Below are positions 54,121 to 64,000 of a stretch of DNA of 64,000 nt, in pieces; position 1 is the first letter of the stretch, and every line of letters begins with the position of its first letter. The translations under genes and the position numbers were made by a program. The stretch comes from Gonapodya sp. JEL0774 (lineage: Eukaryota; Monoblepharomycota; Monoblepharidomycetes; Monoblepharidales; Gonapodyaceae): positions 1 through 64,000 of the forward strand of contig JADIIX010000052.1 of NCBI GenBank assembly GCA_027604505.1. Direction: 5' to 3'. The notes under the pieces were generated by a model that was not told the DNA's origin, ran no database searches, and worked only from the letters and a program-made list of their open reading frames with translations.

Positions 54121-57100
54121 ATGCCGGTCGAAAACTGCGACACAGTGACGAGATTACACTCTAAAAATGTGTCAGTACCATCTTCGACAGCAGAAACGCT
54201 CTTGTTGAGCCAGCAGACGGAGGAGTGGACTTTGAGCATGCAGCGGGACGTGCTCACGGATAGAATTGCCACCGATGGGAATCCAAAGTCGCTTCTATAC
54301 GTTGTTCATGAAGCCGCGCGGCTAGTTGGTGGTTCAAAAGTGCGTGTTTCTAGTGGAGGTCTCGTATTATCCCGATTCTCAGCTTCGCCGTCTGCGACAT
54401 TTTGCTGTTCGATCCCATTGGATAATCTCCCCAAGATCCCTACGTCCTGTGCTATACGAATTTCACCGTCGGGTGGCGTGTCCATTCTTCTAGAAAATCA
54501 GATCCACCTTCTGGGGGAGGATTGCTCGAAGCACATAGCTTCGATTACACTGGGTGTGTCCTGGGTGAAAGCGTTCTGAGGATTTCCACTAAATCTATAT
54601 GCAACTAGCATCTCCTCCTGATGTTGCCAATTTTTCCGGTTCTGGCCGCTTCCTCGCTTGTGCTGATAAGTCCGGCGCCCTCCACTTCATTCACCATGAG
54701 TCGGGCACCGTGGTCTTCTCTCAGAGGGTCATAACTGAGGATCACGCCGAGCGACTTATGATTGGACCCACCGGAAATGTGTTTGATTGGATCGGTTTCG
54801 CAGCAATGGAAAAGTGCGTATAAGCGTCGCGAGAATTGATGATCGTGATTGGAGGGTAAGGACTCCCAGTGATGTTCTTTCTTTTGAAAGAACTAGGCAC
54901 TGGGACCAAAAGATGATACCTCAATATCGTGATTGGAGGGCAAGGACTCCCAGCGATGTTCTTTGTTTTGAAAGAACTAGGCACTGGGACCAAAAGATGA
55001 TACCTCAATATCGTGATTGGAGGGCAAGGACTCCCAGTGATGTTCCTTGTTTTGAAAGAACTAGACACTGGGACGAAAAGCTCTTGAAGGCGACGGCCCT
55101 CCATTACTTCTTGGAGCTGCTCGTAGTCTGATTTTGCTCCAGACAGGTGTATATAATCTAACTTACCGTTGTTGATAGGACCACTGCTGAGGAACTTATA
55201 GTGATCACCGCTGATAGTGTGATTCGGCGGTTCTCCAATATTGATTTCTCTGCACTCGAAGCCGCTTTGGCAGGTGGTGACATGGAGGGAGCAAAACATG
55301 TAATTTGTCACATACATCTTTCAATGCTTGTGTGTTATTCTAACCGTATGCCCTGATGGACATTCGCTCTGCCAGCTGAAGCGTTCAATCACTCTCGAAA
55401 TTGTACCACAATCTCACCACTTGTGGCATTCTTCGGCTCTGACCGTATCCACTCCCAAAGATTTGAGTTTGATCCTGACTGGGACAGGGGATTATGTCCT
55501 TTCAAACTCCAAGCTTACCCACCCTCCGTTAATCACCAAAGGGATTGAGAGAGAGGCTCTTGGCTGCCGAATTTCGAAAGTCCAGCACGCAATGGAAGGG
55601 TGGGGTCGTTGTTTTATCTTAACGGACGACGGTGACATCGCTGTCGCAGACCCACAAACGTGAGTGACGCTTGAAGCACCCGAGATCCTTGAGGCAACTG
55701 AGCAGATTCAATTTTTTGCCACTAGTTTGGAAATTTATAAATTCATTTCTTTCACGGTTCCGGTCTCAGACTTCAGGATCACATCAGACGATCGAATCGT
55801 GGCCTTGACAATTCCTATCCCTGCTGTCGACTACGCACGACGGTTGCTTGTCTTTCATGTCACAGCAGGTCGTCTTGAATCTGACTTCGAGGTTTCGGAA
55901 CACACTTGGTTGGCTCAGACAGACCACCGAACTACTTCGGATCATATTCCATATGTGGAAGCGGACGGTACATTGGATGCTCCTGCTTTGGCTCTCAGAA
56001 GTATCTCTCAATCAAGTCCCTCCGCGAGGATCGCGGCTCTCGTACAAAATTGCCGTTTTGAGGAAGCACGCGATATTGCTTCGAAATTCGGATTCGACGA
56101 AAAGGAAGTGTTGCGGTCTAAACTCGAGAATGTCCTCGAGAATATGGTCGCGGACCCTTCCGAAGAGAATTTGATTGCGTACAATGCTCCACTACTGATT
56201 GCGGATCTCAGTGCACTTGGTGACCAGCAGCTCACTGTTGCATTTGCACTTAAGGCTCTTCTGACGACAGAGGATGGAATCTTTCAGCTGCTTTCATATG
56301 CCCGAGAGGTAATAGCAGCTGCTCAATTGGAGCAGGATATTGGGAAGGTTGGCGCGGAAGATCTACATGATATTGGAGCGGCAATGCGGCTCCTGGGGAC
56401 TCTCAATCTAATTTCCGACAATCCCTTCACCGTCGAAAATTGGAGGCTTTGTAGGGACGCAGATCTCCGAAGTTTGCTATTAGAATGTGCAGAGAGTGGT
56501 AATTTTGAACAGGTGGTGATTATTTGGAGACGACACCACACTGGTGAGTTTTCGATCTCTTCAGTAAACTCTTTATCAATCGAGATTTCATGACCTTACT
56601 TTACAGAGCAGGATTTGTTAACCGGTGTATGTGAGATATTGGTGGCGTTACCTGAGACAGTTCACTACGGTCATTTAAACGCATGGTTGAGAGATGAAGT
56701 TCTCCCCTTACTTGAAGACATCGAAGAAAGGTGTGAATGAACTACAAGGAAACTGGATAGACTTTCAAAAGCCTGGTCTTCTGATTTTCTTCGCGAACCT
56801 GCAGGTATCGAGTGAACAGTTGGCTCGCCCACCGTGCACGAATTGTGGAAGAACTCGAACGACGTCCACATGGGGCACTCGAAACTATCAAACTAGTGGA
56901 CGTCAACTGCTCGAAGAACGTTGAATTACAGGGTCCGGCCACGCCATTTGGTTTCATAAGTGGTAGCATCCGGGCTGCGAAAATGACTGAGTGGGACGCT
57001 CTGGCTGGGATGGATCATGAGAGGTAAGTCAATGCAATTTCCATAAGTCATTTCCATGATAGGGAAGCGTACTTGATGCTTTGTGTGTCTTCTACACACG

Positions 57101-60100
57101 AACAGATCTGAGACATCCTCACTGAAACATCAACTTGAGGATTTAGTCTACCTCTGGGTGAGCAATTTCAGCACCGCAAACCCGGCTAATTGGTTCTATC
57201 GTGATTTTGCGTTCACCTGGGATGCTGAATGATTTGGTTTAGGACAAGCACGATTACCAAAAAACACTTGCAGAGTACGGTGAACTTGACCCATCCACGA
57301 TAGGTGGATATGCATTCACACATGTATTTGCATAGAGACAGCAACTTACCTGGTTCTTCTCACAGCTTTCCAATTCCTCGACAGGGAACCCTCCGCGGAG
57401 CTTCTGTCAATTGCGTTCAAAAAGCACGTTCGGCCTTTCGCGGAGCGCAAAAATCTAGACTGTGATGATCTCCTACAAGAATATTGCTCCGAGTTGTTGG
57501 AACGCGCGAAGATGCGTGGTACCTTATCTGACGGTGAGAGGCAAAGTTCTCCGGCAAACATCCAACTCAACCTTCATAAAACGAATGATTAGCGCCCTGG
57601 GAGGGAAGGGTTCTTGCTGCAATCAAGCTCATCGGTGGTGTAGAACTCAAAGTCGACATGTTGATTGAGTTCATGTGTTTATCGCCCATTCCGTGGAGTT
57701 CGGGGTTGGATGACTTGATTCGGACTGTGAGTTGGCGGGTTTTTAGTAATCAGGACGGCTACTTATCGTCTTCGACACATTTTGACAGGTTTCCGCTACA
57801 CCTGGCCTTAAACGTGGAGGGGACATGTTGGAACAATACCGACTGATGTATCTGAAGAAGATGTTGCAAAAGTACGGTGTCAAGTCCTTTGACGCATCCA
57901 ACTTAGTACTTGCAAAGCGTAAGCAGTTGATGTGAAGACGCTCACATGGCACTGGTGACACAATCAAAGGTTTTCATTGCCCACAGGTGTTCTCCATCAC
58001 ATTCTTTCCTTCACTGACATTCGAGAGGCAATGGCAGATGCACTACAAGTGGTCGCAGCTTATAATCACCTGGAGCGGCTGGACTCCTACTGCATCAGAG
58101 CAAGGAACTTGTGTGACTCAGGGAATATCGATCATATGGTAGATTTGGTCACTCGGGGTGCAGAGATATCGAGCGAAGAGGTATCCACATCTCGGAGCCC
58201 AAGCATGCTCACCGAAACGGCAAAATTTACACCCGGTGATGCCAAATGGGTTGGAGGACAGGTCGTCAGTTGGATTGTTGGGGAGTTGGAAGATCTTCGC
58301 AGCTCATCGTCAAATGGTTCGTGTCGCAGTTCAAATCGTTCCTCATTTAGTGATATACTCTGAAAGTCGATTAAATGCACAGACAAACTTGTCTCGTACC
58401 AAGCAGATCGTTATCACACCCTGGCTCTCGCAGCTGTCAAACTTCTTGTGAAAATGAACGAACTGGATATGTGCAAGAAACAGGATAATCTCATTGAAGA
58501 TTCATATCAGGAGCAATGCCATCAGATTCTGTCTTCCCTCTTGGGTTTGTCAGCGGAATTCAGTATATATCTTGCACCGGACGATATCGCTAACGAGCAC
58601 ACGAAGGGCGCGATATTGGTGCCTTTTGCAAATAGCATGTTTGATTTTGATTCTAACCTCAAACCATCAGAGACATACGGCAAGGGCAAGACCTCTGGGA
58701 ATCCTCCCCCAGCACCATTAGACAACGTTTCGGGATCCCTGTTCTTGAGGTAATGAAATTGATGCAAAGATAAATCTCGCGGCGAGACGACAGACTAATC
58801 GGGATTTGAATTCAGATTGGGGGAGCTTCTCCACTTTTCTCGGATATTTCTCCAGAAAACGCTGGCGGAGTACGCTGCCCGCAAAGGTTGCATTTCAATG
58901 GCCTTTGGGATCTGTGGCACTTCTGCTGTGCTGGAGAATGACGAAGGGTCTACAGAGGTTCTTCGGTCTGTGGCGCATGCTTTAGTTACCTACGCACATT
59001 CCGATATTGCCAAAGCAACGAGGGTACGTGCTACGTTCTCCTTTCGTCAAAGCACAGTGCTTCGTTTGAGCCTCTTTCCAGCCCAAGCTCAACCTCACAA
59101 GCCGCATTCTGGATCTCGGTCTCCAAACTATCCAAACCTGCCCTAAATCTGCGATTCCAGGTGACTATTATTTTGCTCCCCAACACTTCATTTAAGATCG
59201 TTGAATTGGCTGTACTCAATCACATTGCAGAATCAATCGACGACCTAAAACTGTTTGAAATCCTCCACAATGTATTTTGCCAAACTGATGCCGGTGACTA
59301 CCGAAATTTCATTCACGGCGATCAGGATGAAGGTGATTTGTAACACTGAATTGACTTCTGTCAACGAGTGATACCATCAAGCTTCCACAGGTGACGGTTT
59401 TGAGTTGCAAGAGTTTGGGGGAAGTTCGAGCTCTTCTTCCAGCTCTACCCAACTTGTTCGGGGGACTTCCAAGTCTACACGGGATGAAAGTACACGCAGA
59501 CCTGCCGACACAGCGGAACTCCGTTTCGCTGGGTCCCTATTCGAAGATCAGTTTTCCGAAGATTCTCTGGTCCTAAATGCACATACAGCGATGAACTACT
59601 CCTTGACTTTTGCTTTACAAGCCCTTGGCCACCATGGCTCTGTGCAGGAGACAAACGGAAACGGAAAGAGTGCCGCAACTCAGGATGGCACATATTCGGG
59701 GCTCCAGCTTGTTGCCTTTCTCGCCAACAGCAATTCTCGTGTCCTGGGCATGCGAGTATGGCACTGCCTATTTGACCGTGATTCTCGATTGACCGGTGGT
59801 ATACCTGAAGCTGAAATGTACAGGGAAGAATACGATGCTGTAGCACGCGGATTGCTTCGACGTGTATGATGGTACCCCGTTTTACCTTCTTGAAAAATTT
59901 TGAACAGTCATATCGTCTCTAGGTCCTTACATCCCGAAATATTGATGGGCAACTTGCACTGGCGTACATGCTTTCAACCACTATTGAAACTGGTGAGCAA
60001 GGCTCTCTTACCTCCGCAACTTTCCGGAGAGCTCATTCTGTACTCGCCGTAGCACGAACCGCATTTTTAGTGAGAGAATGCCTGGGTGAGATCCCTGCTT

Positions 60101-63100
60101 TTCAGATTGACCAAATGGTAATCTCTTAGGAAGGGCTTCAAGCAACTGGTAACAATTATGAAAGGCTTCTTCGACTCTCCGCGGTCGGACAAGCCGCTGG
60201 CGCTGCTTGGAAGCAACGATCATTTGTGGTAGATTGTCAGAGCCACGGCACTTCCGCTAGATGGCTGCACCAGTTGCGTCTGCTCGGTGAGCGTTGGTGC
60301 TAAGTCTCCGTTTGCAAATAAAACCAATCGGCCCACTCCCCAGATATCCCGTTGGACACTGATCTCTTCCGTGCATCGAGAAATACCGGCTTTGAGTACC
60401 AGCGGAAGCTAGTGCCTGCCTTACTTGCCCGGACCAACTTCGATGTTCTGACAGCTCTCGAATTCGCTCGCACGTATTATATCGAAGGTGAACTTAACAT
60501 TTGGAAAGTTTCGGTTGATTTGGTTAGGTTCATCGTATCCTTGCTCGAAAAACAGATGACTACGTACTACTGGAACATATCAAGGGAGTTCTCTTGAACT
60601 CACGGTCTTATACGAACGAAGTGGCTGGTACTATCGATGATGTTGCCAACAAGGACATTCTGGTTACGATGTTGATGGGGCCGTGTTTTCAAAGAATATC
60701 CCCCTACGACTACGAAAGTAAGATCTCAAAAGTTGACAACCTGAAGCGCGTTCATCGCTGCACCTTGTCTCTTCGCCATCGCAGGACTCCAATTTCTGTT
60801 TTCTCAAGTTTTACGCATTCAACCACACTCAGAGAAAGCCAAGCAACGAATGGTTGTTGTTGAGACCCTCCTCGGGTACAAGAGAGTCGTCCAACCAACC
60901 CTCCACGAAGTTTCGACAGTGGAAGGTATTATGTCTTTGTCTTTGTTTGATGTTCGAAGTCGAAGTGAATCCAAGTCGCTCGCTCTCCTTCCGATTGGCG
61001 ACTCTCAAGACCTTGCAGACGAAAAGGATCAGACCGAGACGATGGGGTTGGAATATTTCATAAGGGTATGATTTTGCTATTATCTACTGCTGAGTGCAGA
61101 CTTTGGAACGTCCGTCCGACTTGTAGAAATATCCCCTGAGTGTTGAACGTCTGCCGTTCCACCCTCTCCTATTGGATGACTGCTGGCTTTGGATCGAACC
61201 CGAGATAACAGAAGATTCCGTTTCGCTTGTTCTGCCACTGTCTGTACCTCTCAATATACCCCAAGATCGGTTCTATCTATGTCTGATAGATAAACTAGTC
61301 GATGCATCTGTAAGCCTTGACTGTGTGCTTCTTCGCATTGAATCCTCTAACTGGAACGTACAGCAAATTGCACAGTCAGCTGACCATAAACAGACTTTCG
61401 CTGAATCGAATTCACCCCCAGCTATAAAATTCAACGATATTCGCCACCACATTTACCGAATACAAGATTACCACAATGCAATCACGAAGAGCATATACGT
61501 CGGTGGAAAGTTCCCGTGTGGACCAGATCGAATTCAAGCTTACAAGTGTGGAATTATACTTGCTGAAAAATGGGCGCACAGTTTAATGAATCACGTCGTG
61601 AGCTCTTGCTCCACAATAATTCGCTCTCACTGTATTTCTCACAGAGATTTTCCAGCCACATGATAATCAAGCAGTTGACAACGCCAGTACTGCAAGGACG
61701 AACATTATGAAACTTACTGCCGCCACTGGTGTGTTTTCATTCTCATTATGTCGTTGGTCGTGGAATGACGCTGATCCGTCTTGTCTCTCCAGAGATTGAA
61801 TATCAATTGCGTACGCTGAACCTCGAAGCTTTCGTCGAATATGTTGACAGACCGTTAGAACTTGTTGCACATCTTATCAACTACGAAAGTGAACGGGATT
61901 CAAATCGAGGAGGTATTTCATTACGGTAATCTTTCAAAGATCTCGGCTAACTTCTGATCATATCGGCACAGAACCCTTTGATCTCCACGGTCTCATTGTG
62001 GATATCTGCCAAGCAAACGAAATTGACAGGGAAAAGGCACTCAAGGAATTGGCTTTGGTATGGATTGGATGACAAGATCAACCGAAGTTCCTTTACTCAC
62101 ACACGGTTCTCGCTCAGAAATGGCTCTTGAAGGAACTACCTGTCCCAAAGGAGGAGAAAGATTTATATTTGCCATCTATCAGGTTACAGGTACGCGCCAC
62201 GATTAGTTCCAATTGTAGTGTGATTCAGACCGGCTAAAGTTGCTCCTTGATTTTCAAACCAGCCTTCCTTCATTTCCTCACGGAATGCAGAGCACTCTCA
62301 ACGCATTAAAGTTCTCCTTGCATTGCGAGGCTTCGAAGTATCCAAGGCTATAAGCATCCTTCAAAAGATTGCAGTTTCGGTTCGTGGAGCTTTAATCCCT
62401 CCTTCCTGGGACTTGTTATGGAAGTTTCATTAAATTTCAAATGTCACCTCTCGCCTCCGCAGTCGTCTTCCAAAATTTCCAACACGAATCGTGTTCGGGC
62501 ACTCGGTGTGCTCCTGCTGCTACCGGCCGAAGACCATCCACAGATGGCAACGCACGAGGAAATGATGTGAGAGAAAGAACTCGACTCCGTTTTCGTGATG
62601 AATCTTGCAGTTTGAATCGACCGCCTCGCGATCCATTGCAATGAAGTCAATACATGCGCTCATTGCTGTACATTCTCGACTTTGAGGAGTTGAACATCTC
62701 TATGACCCTGAATGAATTTAGAGCCTGCAGCAAAGAAGCTCTTGCGCGATCCCTCTGGGTAAACCATGGTTCTAACGTCAAGGTAAGCGTTACGTCTCGG
62801 ACAGGAGTTCTACGCATTTTCTGACAGATATATTATTTCAACGAACTTGCCGCTTGTGCCTAGGCGGTCGAGTTAATATGTAACCTGTGTATTGACTATC
62901 ATATTCACGACACAGTGCTTTGGGAGAAGCTGCTAGAACGCTTACTGCGCCATAAATTGGTGAGTTTTTTCTGGGCGTTTTGGGGCGCCTGTAGTTGGCT
63001 TATCACGTGACACGATCACAACCACAGCACCGGTACCTCTTGAGCCTATTGCATGTCATTACTAGCATCTCCGGCCTTGCATACATGCGACCCCTCCCCA

Positions 63101-64000
63101 GACTGTGGAACAGCGTTCTTCTGGGCGGACTTGAGTCCTTTGCTCTGAGGCCTGGTTCGCATCAGATCCAACACCTGTTCTCTGACCACTCGGAGATTGC
63201 GTTCACCCATGTTTGCTATTTCAGGTAACCCCCCGGAACTCGACATTCTCCAACGCACAATTCGGCTGGTCCAGTGCTGCCCCTTCCTTCACCAACTCGA
63301 CCGCTCAGCGATCCTTGTTGCTTTTGGTCGGATCGTGCAGAAAGCGACAGGGATGGCAAATGATGAGGACAAGGTTGGAATGATGGTGGTGGCTTTAGAA
63401 GGCTGTGCGACGGTTCCTAAAGGGGACGAGGAGGGGGTGGAGGTGAGTCCCTTGATGGAATGATCGAGTGACTTTAATGAGTCTCACTTTAGCTTCTGAA
63501 GGAGGTGATGGTGCATATTGCGGACGAAGATCTCGTGCAGGTACTGAATCGAGTGTTGGACGAAGAGGCCGATTCGAGTGTCGAGGTAATGTATTGAATC
63601 GGGTAAACTAAAATCACGAAGGTTTTACATTGGAGAAACGTTTTCTATGTTTGTCCGCACTCTCTCCAATGGTTCTCTCCCACCCCCGCGATCCACCTGA
63701 TCAGGGGAACTATCTCAACTTACTCTTCGACACTTTAAATGCTCGACATCACTACGAGTTTCTCTTACGCGCACCGCCCAAGGTTCGCGACGGGTTCTTC
63801 AAGCGGATGGCCGCCGTGGATGGCATGGATGATCTTATGACCGCCGTGATAGCTTCAGGGTGGTGAGTCGATTCTCGATTACGCTACTCGGGACGACTTT
63901 TCCTCTCGTTCAAGAAGTTGTGAACGGGTGCTGATTTTTTGTTTTTGATTTGCCTCAAACGGTGCAAGGCGAAACATTGCCAAAGAGCTTGCGGCCACCT
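54121..64000 (+). CDS. Very large Rod/KNTC1-like protein (beta-propeller plus alpha-solenoid), 3' end beyond window
   Basis: The start is MPVENCDTVTRLHSKNVSVP at 54121. The N-terminal part is propeller-like (GSGRFLACADKSGALHFIHH; EELIVITADSVIRRFSNIDF; LSLILTGTGDYVLSNSKL; GRCFILTDDGDIAVADPQT). From about 56000 a long helical-repeat region begins with SARIAALVQNCRFEEARDIA and SKFGFDEKEVLRSKLENVLE, which resembles the transition seen in Rough deal (KNTC1), the large subunit of the RZZ kinetochore complex. Later pieces include KKMLQKYGVKSFDASNLVLA, HILSFTDIREAMADALQVVA and LDILQRTIRLVQCCPFLHQL. More than 25 short introns are implied. The related Sec39/NBAS family is an alternative, though the RSKL motif and propeller fit Rod better. 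The gene continues past the right edge. An 84-base minisatellite lies in one of its first introns. Confidence 0.55.
54845..55080 (+). repeat. 84-bp hairpin-bearing minisatellite, about 2.8 copies, in an intron
   Basis: Units start at 54845, 54929 and 55013 (the last partial). Each unit holds nested inverted arms: cccagtg ... cactggg enclosing gttcttt ... aaagaac. The RNA can therefore fold into a stem-loop. The repeats lie between a GTGCGT donor near 54814 and a TAG acceptor near 55180 of the Rod-like gene. The unit length is divisible by three and one frame is open through all copies. Only the first unit carries gtaagg; the others read gcaagg. Confidence 0.85.

Noticed and set aside
54787-55131. 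Protein made of three 28-residue repeats read through the minisatellite
   Set aside because: The frame differs from the flanking exons of the Rod-like gene, and splice sites at both ends remove the block as an intron.

Overview
The window looks like nuclear DNA of a filamentous basidiomycete (Agaricomycotina). Genes are split by many short introns, mostly about 50-80 bases, with GTRNGT donors and CAG/TAG acceptors. Recognisable products are fungal: a GH45 cellulase, a Gpb1-type G-protein beta subunit, beta-tubulins with EEEGE tails, and TKL-like kinases with HSD catalytic loops. No prokaryotic operon structure is present. Exon joins below were made by eye from frames and splice sites, so gene ends are firmer than each internal junction.

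Layout. 1-5 kb: two neighbouring minus-strand kinases that share a kinase core but carry different C-terminal modules (a VIT domain; a Sel1-like helical region ending in a CaaX box). 5-9.2 kb: two unrecognised genes. 9.2-18.1 kb: a gene-poor island with a decayed Fanzor (eukaryotic TnpB-like) element and a decayed Tc1/mariner transposase. 18.1-37.3 kb: three beta-tubulin genes (two minus, one plus), interleaved with a USP37-like deubiquitinase, a carotenoid-oxygenase-like protein that has lost most iron ligands, mitochondrial malate dehydrogenase and a NUDCD1-like protein. 38.4-39.7 kb: G-beta. 40-44.8 kb: small unknowns, then a divergent Nudix / 2-hydroxyacid dehydrogenase pair. 45.5-46.9 kb: secreted GH45 endoglucanase with three N-terminal repeats of unknown type. 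49.2-54 kb: RAD54B-like recombination translocase. 54.1 kb to the right edge: a very long gene resembling the kinetochore protein Rod (KNTC1), cut by the window end.

Several genes concern microtubules and chromosome segregation (three beta-tubulins, a Rod-like protein, RAD54B), but these are separate eukaryotic genes and the clustering may be chance. The most unusual items are the kinase fusions whose module-joining intron carries an in-frame stop, a duplicated CaaX tail, the carotenoid oxygenase without its histidines, the Fanzor relic, the tubulin conversion mosaic, the GH45 repeat module and an intronic hairpin minisatellite.
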